Source: Bacillota bacterium
GTDB taxonomy: Bacteria; Bacillota_A; Clostridia; Lutisporales; Lutisporaceae
Assembly: GCA_022706865.1 (NCBI GenBank)
Contig: JAKJBT010000005.1
Span: forward strand, 1-39,635
Direction: 5' to 3'
Length of the DNA: 39,635 bases
Notes under the pieces: generated by a model
Told to the model about the DNA's origin: nothing
What the model saw: the letters and a program-made list of their open reading frames with translations, nothing else
Database searches by the model: none
Shown here: positions 16,524 to 26,007 of the stretch, one piece after another
Layout of the letters: each line of letters starts with the position of its first letter
Position numbering within the stretch: the stretch's first letter is position 1
Program-made: the position numbers and the translations under genes

Positions 16524-17258
16524 TTGACAGATGCTTATGGATTCATGTCTGACGAAACCGTAGCAGCAGAAAAAGCAGATAAGAATAAAGATGCTGATAA
16601 TAATGCCAATGAAAATATTAAAGAACTGGGCGAAGTCAGAGTACCGCAATTCAGGAGCAATATACACTGTATTACTATAATAGGCCAGATAGAAGGGCAT
16701 TTGGTGCTTCCGCCGCAAAACAAATCAACCAAATATGAACATATTATACCGCAGATTGTAGCAGTAGAGGAGAACCCTGAGATTGAAGGGCTGCTATTGA
16801 TTCTGAACACGGTAGGAGGAGATGTCGAGGCGGGGCTTGCATTGTCAGAGCTTATAGTAAGCATGAAAAAGCCGTCAGTTTCTCTTGTGCTTGGAGGAGG
16901 CCACAGCATTGGAGTGCCTCTGGCTGTTTCTGCAACATATTCTTACATTGCGTCTACAGCGACAATGACAATACACCCCATAAGAATGAACGGTTTGGTC
17001 ATAGGCGTACCGCAGACCTTTGATTATTTTAATAAAATGCAGGAGCGAATTATAAGATTCATAGTGGAGCACAGTAAAATAGACCTTGATACAATTAAGA
17101 GGCTGATGTTTACAACAAGCGAGCTGGCCAACGATATAGGGACAGTGCTTGTGGGTGCAGAAGCAGTCAGATACGGCCTTATAAGGGAGATCGGAGGGCT
17201 TCATCAGGCACTTGCAAAGCTGCAGAGCCTTATTGCAGAGAAAAAAGCGTCAGACTGA
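16524..17258 (+). CDS. ClpP-like serine protease, TepA/YmfB type
   Basis: A 244-residue cytosolic protein with the ClpP/crotonase fold. After a low-complexity charged N-terminus ([15 protein letters not shown]) come strand [13 protein letters not shown], the oxyanion-loop segment [19 protein letters not shown], the nucleophile motif GGGHSIGVP (Ser128) and the general-base segment MTIHPIRM (His151). The catalytic Ser and His are therefore present. TepA of Bacillus lies next to spoIIIE and has been linked to protein export or spore-protein processing; its substrate is uncertain. Here ftsK is two genes downstream. TTG 16524 is spaced correctly from GGGAGAG; GTG 16515 overlaps that site but is in frame. 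Confidence 0.86.
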   Translation: MTDAYGFMSDETVAAEKADKNKDADNNANENIKELGEVRVPQFRSNIHCITIIGQIEGHLVLPPQNKSTKYEHIIPQIVAVEENPEIEGLLLILNTVGGDVEAGLALSELIVSMKKPSVSLVLGGGHSIGVPLAVSATYSYIASTATMTIHPIRMNGLVIGVPQTFDYFNKMQERIIRFIVEHSKIDLDTIKRLMFTTSELANDIGTVLVGAEAVRYGLIREIGGLHQALAKLQSLIAEKKASD

Positions 17259-17280
17259 CAATAAGAATATTGGAACAAAC

Positions 17281-17315
17281 TGCTTCCTGCAGCAATGCAA
17301 GGAGCATTTTGTTTT
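17281..17315 (+). terminator. Probable intrinsic terminator after the TepA-like gene
   Basis: TGCTTCCTG (17281-17289) pairs with CAAGGAGCA (17298-17306) with one mismatch and one wobble, followed by TTTTGTTTT. Confidence 0.65.
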
Positions 17316-17344
17316 ATTATCCGTGTTAATTTATCCCATTTATT

Positions 17345-17380
17345 GTGATATAATACCATATATAAGATTTGGTATATCAC
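17345..17380 (+). promoter_or_regulatory. Extended -10 promoter inside an inverted repeat (candidate operator)
   Basis: TATAAT at 17349-17354 is preceded by TGA, an extended -10, about 55 nt before the RCC1-like gene. It is embedded in an inverted repeat: GTGATATA (17345-17352) matches TATATCAC (17373-17380), with CC (17356-17357) and GG (17371-17372) extending the arms after a 3-nt bulge. A repressor bound here would occlude the promoter; no regulator gene is adjacent. Confidence 0.45.
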
Positions 17381-17408
17381 AGTAAATTGAAAAGGAGTAA
17401 ATAAGCTT

Positions 17409-19322
17409 ATGAAAAGGGTAATTTCGTTATTACTATGTTTTGCTCTGATAGTATCGGCCTTTGCAATTGCAAATGTGACTCTTGTTAGTGCAGCAAGTGT
17501 TCCGGCAGGTTTTCCGGCAGAAATACCCTTTGCCGATGACGCCTTTAGTATAACCGGGGAAAGAAATGATGCAGCCAGGAGCTTTTCCCTGAGCTATAAG
17601 ACTGATAAGAAACTGGCTGATGTTGCAGCATTATACAGAAATTTTATAAAGCTTTATGACAGCAGCTATCAGGAAACTAAAGGGGATATATATTCAATAT
17701 TTATATGCAAGTTCCCCAATTATGATCTGAATTTGACGGTCATGGAAATACTCAGCAATACCAATGTAAATATAACTCTTTATTATCATGGGGAATTGCC
17801 TGCAATACCTGCAGGCACAAACAGTACAAAACCTGCAGCAGTGAGCAGTATTGAGACAAACCAAAGCCGCCTTAAGCTTCCTGTATGTATGCCGAAGGAT
17901 ATACCCTTTACAAAGGATGCCGTATTGTATAAGGTGGATGATAAAAGCTATGCTTATGTCAATGAGCAGACGATTAACATTACCTATGATTCCAAAATGC
18001 CGAAAGCTGATGTGGTTTCATTATACAAGGAATTCTCAAGAAGCACTGCTGAAGAGAGCAATGAGCTGAACCTTGGAGGAACGTATTTATTTACCGGTAA
18101 ATACAGCGAATATGACCTTAGTATTTCTATAGAAGACAATAACACGGGTACCCGGGTTTCTCTGGTGGTAACGCCAAAAAACGGCGTGTTTAATTATCAC
18201 TTTACAGTTACTGATTATTCCGACGGAATAATTGACAACAGCGGTGTGATAAACTTCAAAGAGCCTGTACATAAAATGCTTATGGCCGGGCCGGCACATA
18301 CGGACCCTTATAATACAAATATATTCGTCAGAAAGAACGATAAAAGCCTTTGGGGTTATGGAGCATTCAAGGGAATTGATGACAAGAATTGGAGCCTGAT
18401 AGACAAGGATGCATTCTGCCTTGATACCGAAGGGAATAATTATTTCCTTTTGAAGCCCGACGGCAGCCTGTGGATATATGGGGGCAATGAGAAATATTTG
18501 CTGGGTAACGGCCAGAGGTATTTGTATGGTGATTACCCTCCGACAAAGGTCCTTGACGGCGTAAGGTCTGCCGACATCGGAAAAAACGGAACCGCAGTAA
18601 AAAAAGACAACAGCCTTTGGATATGGGGACAAAAAAGCGCTCTTTTTTCAGTATTGGATGATCCCGAGAAAGAGAGGCTTGCACCTGTAAAGGCCATGGA
18701 CAATGTTGTTGACGCAGCACAAAGCGGAAGTACGGGCTGGACCCTTGGCGGTATTATAATGGTCCTTAAGACCGACGGAAGCGTCTGGACATGGGGAGAG
18801 GGCAATTGTGGGGACGGAGGTGTTACTCCTTACAGAAGAACACCTATAAAGGTTTTGAATGGTGTAAAGTCGATAAAAGCAAGCAACTCCCTATGCTGTG
18901 CCGTAAAGAATGACAACAGCCTCTGGATATGGGAATCCCACATTACCAGCAGCAGCGGGAAAATGAATTATACAAAACCAACCAAAGTGATGGAAAATGT
19001 CAAAATGGTATCTCCCGGAGAAAGGTTCCTGGTGGTTTTGAAAAATGACGGAACTGTATGGACCCTTGGGGATAATTACTATGGGCAGTGCGGTATTGGA
19101 AGCTTGAACCCGGCTTATATACCGGCACCCAGAAAAATACTGGACGGAGCAGCTGAAGTCATCGCAACAGAGCATAATGCCTTTGCCCTAATGCAGAACG
19201 GAAATGTGCTGGGCTGGGGCATAAATGACCGCACACGCAGGGAAGGGGATTATGACTGGCTGAATACAAAAGATTGGAGAGTATTGAAACCTGCTTATAT
19301 ATTCAATATCAATGCGAAATAA
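17409..19322 (+). CDS. Secreted RCC1-repeat beta-propeller protein with duplicated N-terminal domain
   Basis: A 637-residue exported protein with a signal peptide (1-28, ending VSA-A). Two homologous domains of about 105 residues follow, each introduced by FPAEIPFADDAF (near 36) or MPKDIPFTKDAV (near 162) and each ending in a strand pair around FPNYDLNLTV or YSEYDLSISI. Then seven RCC1-type blades run from about residue 300 to the end. Their signatures are NDKSLWGYG, PDGSLWIYG, KDNSLWIWG, TDGSVWTWG, NDNSLWIWE, NDGTVWTLGDN and QNGNVLGWG. RCC1 propellers usually bind proteins or nucleosome-like partners; an extracellular bacterial ligand is unknown. The gene is monocistronic, with its own promoter and terminator. 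Confidence 0.8.
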   Translation: MKRVISLLLCFALIVSAFAIANVTLVSAASVPAGFPAEIPFADDAFSITGERNDAARSFSLSYKTDKKLADVAALYRNFIKLYDSSYQETKGDIYSIFICKFPNYDLNLTVMEILSNTNVNITLYYHGELPAIPAGTNSTKPAAVSSIETNQSRLKLPVCMPKDIPFTKDAVLYKVDDKSYAYVNEQTINITYDSKMPKADVVSLYKEFSRSTAEESNELNLGGTYLFTGKYSEYDLSISIEDNNTGTRVSLVVTPKNGVFNYHFTVTDYSDGIIDNSGVINFKEPVHKMLMAGPAHTDPYNTNIFVRKNDKSLWGYGAFKGIDDKNWSLIDKDAFCLDTEGNNYFLLKPDGSLWIYGGNEKYLLGNGQRYLYGDYPPTKVLDGVRSADIGKNGTAVKKDNSLWIWGQKSALFSVLDDPEKERLAPVKAMDNVVDAAQSGSTGWTLGGIIMVLKTDGSVWTWGEGNCGDGGVTPYRRTPIKVLNGVKSIKASNSLCCAVKNDNSLWIWESHITSSSGKMNYTKPTKVMENVKMVSPGERFLVVLKNDGTVWTLGDNYYGQCGIGSLNPAYIPAPRKILDGAAEVIATEHNAFALMQNGNVLGWGINDRTRREGDYDWLNTKDWRVLKPAYIFNINAK

Positions 19323-19347
19323 TACAACACACCGGGAAATTTGCCTG

Positions 19348-19385
19348 TCAAGGATCTGCCGGAAACGTCAGGTCCTTGAGTTTTT
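19348..19385 (+). terminator. Intrinsic terminator after the RCC1-like gene
   Basis: TCAAGGA (19348-19354) pairs with TCCTTGA (19373-19379), with a further inner CTG/CAG pairing, and is followed by GTTTTT. It overlaps the -35 element of the ftsK promoter. Confidence 0.7.
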
Positions 19386-19404
19386 CAAATAATAAAGCTA
19401 TAAT
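19376..19404 (+). promoter_or_regulatory. Putative sigma-A-type promoter for ftsK
   Basis: TTGAGT (19376-19381), a 17-bp spacer and TATAAT (19399-19404), about 40 nt before the TTG start at 19444. The -35 hexamer lies in the descending arm of the upstream terminator. Confidence 0.55.
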
Positions 19405-19443
19405 ATCATTAAGTTTAATATACTTATATTAAGAGGTGATAAC

Positions 19444-21678
19444 TTGTCAGGAAAGAGGAAAGAGAGCGATATAAACTATGAAATAGCTGGAGTGTCTCTG
19501 ATATTAGCCAGTGTATACATATATATAAGCCTTTTCAGCAGCAATTCAGGAATTGTAGGAGAAAAAGTCAGGTTGTTTTTTCTGGGAACCTTCGGTCTTG
19601 GTGCTTACATTGTTCCGATACTCATAATCATACTGGGGCTGGCTTTGGTATATAGGAAGAATGAAATCCGCATCAATATTAAGTTTTTTTCTTTCTGTAT
19701 ATTTTTATTGTCCACACTTATAGTACTTTTTTTGGCAAACTATACTGATGTTGAAAATGCGGATGCCAGATGGCTCGATGCTGTCAAATACTATTTTTCC
19801 CTGGGCACTCTCAATGCAGGGGGAGGAGCAGTGGGAGCCTTGTTCGGCTATGCCTTTGTAAGGCTATTTGGAATGATCGGAACTATAGCGTTGGTTTCCT
19901 CCCTTTACATCATATCAATACTGATGTTTACCGAGATATCATTCTTACGCATCCTTCAGCGCATAAAACAATTCGTGTCAGATATGTATTCACATTTAAG
20001 GAGCAAAAACAAAGAAGCCGCAGTAACAAAGGAGCTTCAGCGAAAGATACCGGTAAAGCATCATAATGACATTGAGCCACCGGAAGCTGACGATGAAGAA
20101 CGAATAAAGAACATCGACAAAAAAATCAAGATTCTTGACTTTACAAAACGTTTTGATAAGGATTTCAAGCCCGCAGCAGAGAATGAAACCGATGACAAAG
20201 CCAGGAGCAAAGAGAAATTAAGCAGGGAAAGCATTCCAAGCATAGTACCTGTTAACAATATCCAATATGTGAATTACAAGCTTCCCGGCACCGGACTCCT
20301 TGCATTGCCTGCCGAGAATAAGTCAGGCAACGGGAAGAAAGAGGTAATGAACAATGTAAAGATACTTGAGGATACTCTTAAAAACTTCGGTGTCAGCGCC
20401 AGCATTGCCCAGGTTTCTGTCGGCCCGACGATTACAAGGTATGAACTGCAGCTAAGCCCGGGTGTAAAGGTAAGCAAGATATTGAGCCTTGCGGATGATA
20501 TATCTCTCAGCCTTGCATCCCCTGATATAAGGATAGAAGCGCCTATACCCGGAAAAGCAGCCATTGGAATAGAAGTACCCAATAAGGATATAACCAGCGT
20601 ACTTTTGAGGGAAGTGCTGGAATCGGAAGAGTTCAAAAAGCAAAAATCAAAAATATCCTTCGTATTGGGAAAAGATGTAGCAGGCGCAAATATTGTTGCA
20701 GATCTTGCCAAAATGCCGCATCTTCTGATTGCCGGATCTACCGGTTCAGGTAAAAGCGTGTGTATAAACACTCTTATTGCAAGCATATTGTATAAAGCAA
20801 CTCCCGATGAAGTAAAATTGCTGCTGATAGATCCCAAAGTGGTGGAACTCAGTGTATACAAGAACATCCCCCACCTTTTGATACCTGTGGTTACGGATCC
20901 TAAAAAGGCGGCAGGAGCATTGAACTGGGCTGTAATGGAAATGACCGAGCGTTACAAAAAATTTGCATCAAATAACGTAAGGGATATATACGGCTATAAC
21001 AATCTGAATAAGGAAGATCTGGCCAAAATGCCGCAAATAGTTGTCGTTATAGATGAACTGGCTGATTTGATGATGGTTGCACCAAGTGAAGTGGAAGACT
21101 CTATCTGCAGATTGGCGCAGATGGCCCGTGCCGCAGGAATACACCTGGTTGTGGCTACTCAGAGGCCGTCTGTTGATGTAATTACGGGGCTTATAAAGGC
21201 AAACATCCCATCAAGGATATCCTTTGCAGTATCATCACATATTGATTCAAGAACAATACTTGATATGGGCGGAGCAGAAAAGCTTTTGGGAAAAGGTGAT
21301 GCCCTGTTCTATCCTGTCGGAGCGGCAAAACCCGTCAGGGTGCAGTGTGCCTTTGTATCCGAGAAGGAAATAGAAAAGCTTGTAGCCTTTATTAAGGAAC
21401 AGGTACCCGCAAGCTTTGACAATAAGATAATTAAAGAAATCGAGCAAAGCGTAGAAATTGATGAGGACGCAGAAGTTGATGAGCTGTTGAATGATGCAAT
21501 AAGAATTGTTGTGGAAAGCGGGCAGGCATCGATACTCATGCTCCAGAGAAGGTTAAAAATAGGCTACAGCAGGGCGGCAAGGCTGATAGACCAGATGGAG
21601 GAACGCAGGATAATCGGCGGCTATGAAGGAAGCAAGCCCAGAAAGGTTCTTATGAGCAGAGAGGACCTGGAAGATTAG
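19444..21678 (+). CDS. FtsK/SpoIIIE family DNA translocase
   Basis: A 744-residue membrane-anchored motor that pumps DNA through the division or sporulation septum. The N-terminus holds four membrane helices (about residues 15-175). A charged linker (about 176-285) leads to the RecA-like motor, with Walker A AGSTGSGKSV near 429-438, LLLIDPKVVELSVY, Walker B VVVIDELADLMM, and the ATQRPSVDVITGLIKANIPSRISF loop. The C-terminal gamma winged helix (about 680-735: ILMLQRRLKIGYSRAARLIDQMEERRIIGG) would read polar KOPS/SRS-type DNA sequences. Placement before pgsA-cinA-recA matches spoIIIE. Whether it is FtsK or SpoIIIE cannot be told from sequence alone. The start is TTG after AGAGGTGA. Confidence 0.95.
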   Translation: MSGKRKESDINYEIAGVSLILASVYIYISLFSSNSGIVGEKVRLFFLGTFGLGAYIVPILIIILGLALVYRKNEIRINIKFFSFCIFLLSTLIVLFLANYTDVENADARWLDAVKYYFSLGTLNAGGGAVGALFGYAFVRLFGMIGTIALVSSLYIISILMFTEISFLRILQRIKQFVSDMYSHLRSKNKEAAVTKELQRKIPVKHHNDIEPPEADDEERIKNIDKKIKILDFTKRFDKDFKPAAENETDDKARSKEKLSRESIPSIVPVNNIQYVNYKLPGTGLLALPAENKSGNGKKEVMNNVKILEDTLKNFGVSASIAQVSVGPTITRYELQLSPGVKVSKILSLADDISLSLASPDIRIEAPIPGKAAIGIEVPNKDITSVLLREVLESEEFKKQKSKISFVLGKDVAGANIVADLAKMPHLLIAGSTGSGKSVCINTLIASILYKATPDEVKLLLIDPKVVELSVYKNIPHLLIPVVTDPKKAAGALNWAVMEMTERYKKFASNNVRDIYGYNNLNKEDLAKMPQIVVVIDELADLMMVAPSEVEDSICRLAQMARAAGIHLVVATQRPSVDVITGLIKANIPSRISFAVSSHIDSRTILDMGGAEKLLGKGDALFYPVGAAKPVRVQCAFVSEKEIEKLVAFIKEQVPASFDNKIIKEIEQSVEIDEDAEVDELLNDAIRIVVESGQASILMLQRRLKIGYSRAARLIDQMEERRIIGGYEGSKPRKVLMSREDLED

Positions 21679-21699
21679 TTTTTGGAAGGAGAGAATTTG

Positions 21700-23037
21700 T
21701 TGAGTCTTAAAGTTGCAATCATATCCCTTGGATGCTCAAAGAACCTTGTTGATTCAGAGGTTATGGTCAAGAGCATCCTTAATAATGATTATGAAGTTAC
21801 AGATAATGCCGATATTGCAGAGATAATAATAATAAACACCTGCGGTTTCATTGAAAGTGCAAAACAGGAATCCATCGATACAATTCTTGAAATGGCAGGT
21901 TACAAGAAAAAGGGCAAATGCAAGGTGCTGATTGCAACAGGCTGCCTTGCAGAACGCTATAAGGAGGAGCTGATTAAGGAGCTTCCCGAGCTGGACGCAG
22001 TAATCGGCACCGGAGATTATAAGGACGTACCGGAAGTGATAAGGAAAGCACTTCAGGGTGAGAAGGTAGTCCTGTACGGACATCAGGACCTGATTGATAT
22101 AGATAAGCTTCCCCGGCAGATTTCAGGCTTCGGGGCATCCTCATACCTTAAGATAGCCGAAGGCTGCGACAACAGGTGCAGCTACTGCATTATACCGGCC
22201 TTGAGGGGGAGGTACCGCAGCCGAAAAATGGAAGACATACTGGAAGAAGCAAAGGAGCTTTCAAGGAACGGAATAAAGGAAGTAAATGTAATAGCCCAGG
22301 ATATAACCCGGTATGGAGTTGATTTGTATAATAGCCTGAAGTTAAGCGAGCTGTTAAGAAAGCTGACAGAAATCGAGGGCATCGAATGGATAAGGCTTCT
22401 TTATTCTTATCCTGATGAATTCAACGATGAACTCATAGAAGTCATTGCACGAGAGGATAAAATCTGCAAATACGTTGATATTCCTATACAGCATGCCAGC
22501 AATAGGATACTTGCGAAGATGGCCAGGAGAAGCAGCCGGGAAAAGATACTCCATCTGATAGAAAAGCTTAGGAAAAGAATACCGGGCATCGTGCTTAGGA
22601 CAACTCTTATCGTGGGATTTCCGGGAGAGACGGAGGAAGATTTTAAAGAGCTGTATGACTTTGTTTTAGAAACGAAGTTCAACAGGCTGGGAGTATTTGC
22701 ATATTCAAGAGAAGAGGATACCCCGGCTTTTAATATGCCGAACCAGGTTGAAGAAGCCATAAAGCAGGAAAGGCTCGAAAAAATAATGCTTCTTCAGAAG
22801 AATATTTCGCTGGAATACAACCGTAAACTTGTCGGGCAGACACTGAAGGTGCTTGTAGAAGGAGTTTCAGACAATGAGTACTTTGGGCGAAGCTGCATGG
22901 ATGCACCTGAAATAGACGGAAAGGTTTATTTTAAATCAGATAAGGAAATTATCCCTGGAGATTTCTGCAGTGTAATAATAAAAGAGGCTTATGAATATGA
23001 CTTGGTGGGGGAGAGAATAGATGAATCTTGCAAATAA
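21700..23037 (+). CDS. rimO: Ribosomal protein S12 methylthiotransferase RimO
   Basis: A 445-residue radical SAM enzyme that adds a methylthio group to an Asp side chain of ribosomal protein S12. The N-terminal UPF0004 domain carries three cluster-binding cysteines (ISLGCSKN, INTCGFI, ATGCLAE). The radical SAM cluster motif is CDNRCSYC near residues 155-162, followed by IIPALRGRYRSR. The C-terminal TRAM domain starts near 370 (LVGQTLKVLVEGVSDNEYFGRS). The LGCSKN and IPALRGRYRSR forms separate RimO from MiaB. Tandem TTG codons at 21697 and 21700 both fit the GGAAGGAGAG site; 21700 has the better spacing. Its end overlaps pgsA. Confidence 0.94.
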   Translation: MSLKVAIISLGCSKNLVDSEVMVKSILNNDYEVTDNADIAEIIIINTCGFIESAKQESIDTILEMAGYKKKGKCKVLIATGCLAERYKEELIKELPELDAVIGTGDYKDVPEVIRKALQGEKVVLYGHQDLIDIDKLPRQISGFGASSYLKIAEGCDNRCSYCIIPALRGRYRSRKMEDILEEAKELSRNGIKEVNVIAQDITRYGVDLYNSLKLSELLRKLTEIEGIEWIRLLYSYPDEFNDELIEVIAREDKICKYVDIPIQHASNRILAKMARRSSREKILHLIEKLRKRIPGIVLRTTLIVGFPGETEEDFKELYDFVLETKFNRLGVFAYSREEDTPAFNMPNQVEEAIKQERLEKIMLLQKNISLEYNRKLVGQTLKVLVEGVSDNEYFGRSCMDAPEIDGKVYFKSDKEIIPGDFCSVIIKEAYEYDLVGERIDESCK

Positions 23038-23563
23038 AATTACAATTATCAGAATACTTATGATTCCGGTATTTTTACTATTCGCTTTTGTAGAATTTCC
23101 TTACCATATGGCATCTGCCGTTGCAGTATTTCTTGCAGCTTCACTTACCGACAAGCTGGACGGATATATTGCCCGTAAATACAATATGATTACCGACTTT
23201 GGCAAATTCATGGACCCTCTTGCAGACAAGCTGCTTGTAACAGGCGCTTTCCTGGTACTTATACAGCTCGGCAGGATAGAAGCCTGGATTGTTTTCATAA
23301 TACTTGCCAGGGAGTTTGCCGTGACCGGCCTTAGAACCCTGGCAGCCGCCCAGAATATCGTTATTGCTGCCAGCAGCTATGGAAAGATAAAAACAGTAAC
23401 TCAAATAATAGCAATAGTGATACTTCTTATGGATAACTATCCCTTCAGCCTATTTAATCTGCCCGTTGACACCATAATGGTTTATGCCGCACTTATAAGC
23501 ACTGTTGTCTCGGGATCTGATTATTTTATGAAGAATATGCAGGTTATAACAAGGATGAAATAA
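23021..23563 (+). CDS. pgsA: CDP-diacylglycerol-glycerol-3-phosphate 3-phosphatidyltransferase
   Basis: A 180-residue integral membrane enzyme making phosphatidylglycerol phosphate, the committed step to phosphatidylglycerol and cardiolipin. The CDP-alcohol phosphotransferase signature is complete: D-K-L-D-G-Y-I-A-R, eight residues, G, three residues, D, three residues, D (in TDKLDGYIAR ... FGKFMDPLADK, about residues 42-69). Five or six hydrophobic helices are visible. The ATG lies inside the last 17 nt of rimO in another frame, with GGGGGAGA upstream, so translation is probably coupled. The order pgsA-cinA-recA is conserved in Firmicutes. Confidence 0.95.
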   Translation: MNLANKITIIRILMIPVFLLFAFVEFPYHMASAVAVFLAASLTDKLDGYIARKYNMITDFGKFMDPLADKLLVTGAFLVLIQLGRIEAWIVFIILAREFAVTGLRTLAAAQNIVIAASSYGKIKTVTQIIAIVILLMDNYPFSLFNLPVDTIMVYAALISTVVSGSDYFMKNMQVITRMK

Positions 23564-23586
23564 TATATCTTCAAGGGGGTGCTTGC

Positions 23587-24822
23587 ATGAAAGGTGAAAT
23601 TATTGCAGTAGGTACAGAGCTGCTTTTGGGGAATATCGTCAACACCAATGCGCAGTATCTGTCACAGAAGCTGGCGGATCTGGGTATTGACGTATATTAT
23701 CATGTAGTTGTGGGAGATAATCTGAAAAGGCTGACCGAAACAGTCAAGACAAGCCTTGAACGATCAGATCTTGTTATTACAAGCGGCGGCTTGGGGCCGA
23801 CAGTGGACGACCTTACAAAGGAAGGGGTTTCACAGGCTTTGGGTCTGAAGCTGCTCCCCGATGAAGAAAGCATAGAGAAAATAAAAAAAATGTTCAACTC
23901 AACCGGAAGGCTCATGACAGAAAACAATATTAAGCAGGGATATATTCCTGAGGGTGCGGTTGTACTCGAAAACAACAACGGCACTGCTCCGGGAGTGCTG
24001 ATAGAAAAAAACGGGAAGATAGTAATAATGCTGCCGGGCCCGCCGAAGGAGCTATATCCGATGTTTGAAAACAAAGTGCTCCCCTATCTCAAGGCCAAAG
24101 CAAACTCAACAATCAGGTCAAAAGTACTTCGGGTGATTGGAGTTGGAGAGTCAACCGCTGAGTATATGCTGAAGGATATATTCGACAGCCAGGCTAACCC
24201 TACAATTGCTCCCTACGCCAAGGATGGGGAAGTACATCTAAGGATTACTGCAAAAACAGACGCACCGGAGGAAGCAGACAGCCTTATTGCTGAAATGGAA
24301 CAAAAAGTAAGAGCAATACTTGGTGACAATATTTACGGCTGTAATGAAGAAACACTGGAAGAGGCGGTATTGAAGCTGCTTCAGGAAAAAAACCTGACGG
24401 TTTCACTGGCAGAGTCATGCACCGGAGGGCTTATTGCAAGCCGCCTGACAGATATTCCGGGAGCCTCCGCAAGTTTTGTTTACGGAGTCGTCAGCTACAG
24501 TAACGAATCCAAAATAAACATACTCAAGGTTAAGGAAGATACCATAAAAAAATACGGGGCCGTGAGCCCGCAGACGGCGGAAGAAATGGCTGTCGGTGCA
24601 AAAACCCTCAACGGTTCGGACATCGGGCTTTCCATTACAGGTATAGCAGGGCCTGACGGAGGAAGCGCAGAAAAGCCGGTAGGGCTTTGTTATATAGGTA
24701 TCGCAGCAGGTAATTCGGTTAATGTCCATAAAATCATGCTGAACGGAAACAGGAATAAAATAAGATGGGGCTCAAGCAGCAGAGCCCTTGACTTGCTGAG
24801 AAGAGAACTTTTATCAATGTGA
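23587..24822 (+). CDS. cinA: CinA family protein (competence/damage-inducible protein A; nicotinamide-nucleotide amidase)
   Basis: A 411-residue two-domain protein. The N-terminal molybdopterin-binding-like domain (about 1-170) shows GEIIAVGTELLLGNIVNTNA, VITSGGLGPTVDDLTKE and MLPGPPKEL and is associated with ADP-ribose/NMN pyrophosphatase activity in some homologues. The C-terminal CinA/PncC deamidase domain (about 250-405) has SLAESCTGGLIASRLTDIPGAS and GIAGPDGG-KPVGLCYIG, fitting NMN deamidase activity that recycles pyridine nucleotides. Both halves are intact. It starts with ATG after AAGGGGGTG and stops 120 nt before recA, the conserved neighbour. Confidence 0.94.
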   Translation: MKGEIIAVGTELLLGNIVNTNAQYLSQKLADLGIDVYYHVVVGDNLKRLTETVKTSLERSDLVITSGGLGPTVDDLTKEGVSQALGLKLLPDEESIEKIKKMFNSTGRLMTENNIKQGYIPEGAVVLENNNGTAPGVLIEKNGKIVIMLPGPPKELYPMFENKVLPYLKAKANSTIRSKVLRVIGVGESTAEYMLKDIFDSQANPTIAPYAKDGEVHLRITAKTDAPEEADSLIAEMEQKVRAILGDNIYGCNEETLEEAVLKLLQEKNLTVSLAESCTGGLIASRLTDIPGASASFVYGVVSYSNESKINILKVKEDTIKKYGAVSPQTAEEMAVGAKTLNGSDIGLSITGIAGPDGGSAEKPVGLCYIGIAAGNSVNVHKIMLNGNRNKIRWGSSSRALDLLRRELLSM

Positions 24823-24845
24823 AATAGTAAAATTATGTAATTTTC

Positions 24846-24874
24846 TTGACTAATAATTAGCAATATAATATAAT
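24846..24874 (+). promoter_or_regulatory. recA promoter (sigma-A type)
   Basis: TTGACT (24846-24851), a 17-bp spacer and TATAAT (24869-24874) form a near-consensus promoter between cinA and recA. Confidence 0.8.
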
Positions 24875-24883
24875 AGAAACATA

Positions 24884-24897
24884 AGAACATTTGTTCG
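24884..24897 (+). promoter_or_regulatory. LexA-type SOS box at recA
   Basis: GAAC-ATTT-GTTC at 24885-24896, with a following G, matches the Gram-positive LexA consensus CGAAC-N4-GTTCG except for the first C. It lies just past the predicted transcription start, where LexA would block recA transcription until DNA damage. No lexA gene is in the window. Confidence 0.8.
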
Positions 24898-24942
24898 TTT
24901 TGCCTTTATGGCATAAGTGATGAAAGGACGGTGCAGAAATTA

Positions 24943-25992
24943 ATGTGCTCAGCGATGAACGATAAAAAGAAAGCAATAGAACTGGCTCTCAGCCAGGTTG
25001 AAAAGCAATTTGGAAAAGGCTCCATTATGAAGCTTGGCGATGCTACAAAAATGAATGTTGAAGCTGTTTCCACAGGCTCTATTGAGCTTGACATAGCATT
25101 GGGAATAGGCGGAGTTCCCAGAGGAAGAATTGTTGAGATATTCGGGCCTGAATCCTCAGGAAAAACTACCGTCGCGCTGCATGTAATTGCAGAGGCACAG
25201 AAGAACGGCGGTGAAGCAGCCTTTATAGATGCAGAACACGCATTGGATCCGTTATATGCGAAGAATCTTGGTGTGGATATAGAGAACCTGATAGTATCTC
25301 AGCCGGATACAGGGGAGCAAGGGCTTGAAATAGCAGAAACACTTGTTCGCAGCGGAGCAATTGATGTAGTTGTTGTTGACTCTGTCGCTGCACTGGTTCC
25401 AAAAGCAGAAATAGACGGTGAAATGGGAGATGCTCATGTGGGGCTGCAGGCAAGGCTTATGTCACAGGCACTCAGAAAGCTTGCCGGAGCTATCAGCAAA
25501 TCCAAGACAACCGTTATATTCATCAACCAGCTTAGGGAAAAGGTTGGTGTTATGTTTGGGAATCCCGAAACGACTCCCGGCGGAAGGGCACTTAAATTCT
25601 ATGCTTCGGTCAGACTTGAGGTCAGAAAGATTGAGAACATAAAGCTTGGAAATGATTTGACCGGAAGCAGGACAAGGGTAAAGGTTGTCAAGAATAAAGT
25701 GGCGCCGCCCTTCAAGCAGGCAGAGTTCGATATCATGTACGGCCAGGGCATTTCCAAAGAGGGCAGTATTCTTGATGCAGCTGTCAACAACGATCTTATA
25801 TTGAAAAGCGGCGCATGGTTTTCATATGGTGATACAAGAATAGGGCAGGGCAGGGAAAATGCAAAGCAATATCTCAAGGATAATCCTGATCTCGCAAATG
25901 AACTGGATAAGAAGCTCAGGGAAATGTTTAACCTGGGAATATCCAGAGCAAAAGCCGCAGATTTTGATCCCGAAGAAAATGATGATTTGTAA
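24943..25992 (+). CDS. recA: Recombinase RecA
   Basis: A 349-residue RecA. It shows [12 protein letters not shown], Walker [11 protein letters not shown], the [22 protein letters not shown]alker B/L1 region, the [30 protein letters not shown]2 loop, and a charged C-terminus ([10 protein letters not shown]). It forms filaments on single-stranded DNA, drives homologous recombination and activates LexA self-cleavage. The start is uncertain: GTG 24931 is too near AAAGGA, ATG 24943 has a weak GGTG site 9 nt upstream, and ATG 24955 gives the most family-like N-terminus ([12 protein letters not shown]). The promoter and SOS box lie directly upstream, and recX follows after 15 nt. Confidence 0.97.
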   Translation: MCSAMNDKKKAIELALSQVEKQFGKGSIMKLGDATKMNVEAVSTGSIELDIALGIGGVPRGRIVEIFGPESSGKTTVALHVIAEAQKNGGEAAFIDAEHALDPLYAKNLGVDIENLIVSQPDTGEQGLEIAETLVRSGAIDVVVVDSVAALVPKAEIDGEMGDAHVGLQARLMSQALRKLAGAISKSKTTVIFINQLREKVGVMFGNPETTPGGRALKFYASVRLEVRKIENIKLGNDLTGSRTRVKVVKNKVAPPFKQAEFDIMYGQGISKEGSILDAAVNNDLILKSGAWFSYGDTRIGQGRENAKQYLKDNPDLANELDKKLREMFNLGISRAKAADFDPEENDDL

Positions 25993-26007
25993 TATGAGGA
26001 TGTTTCC

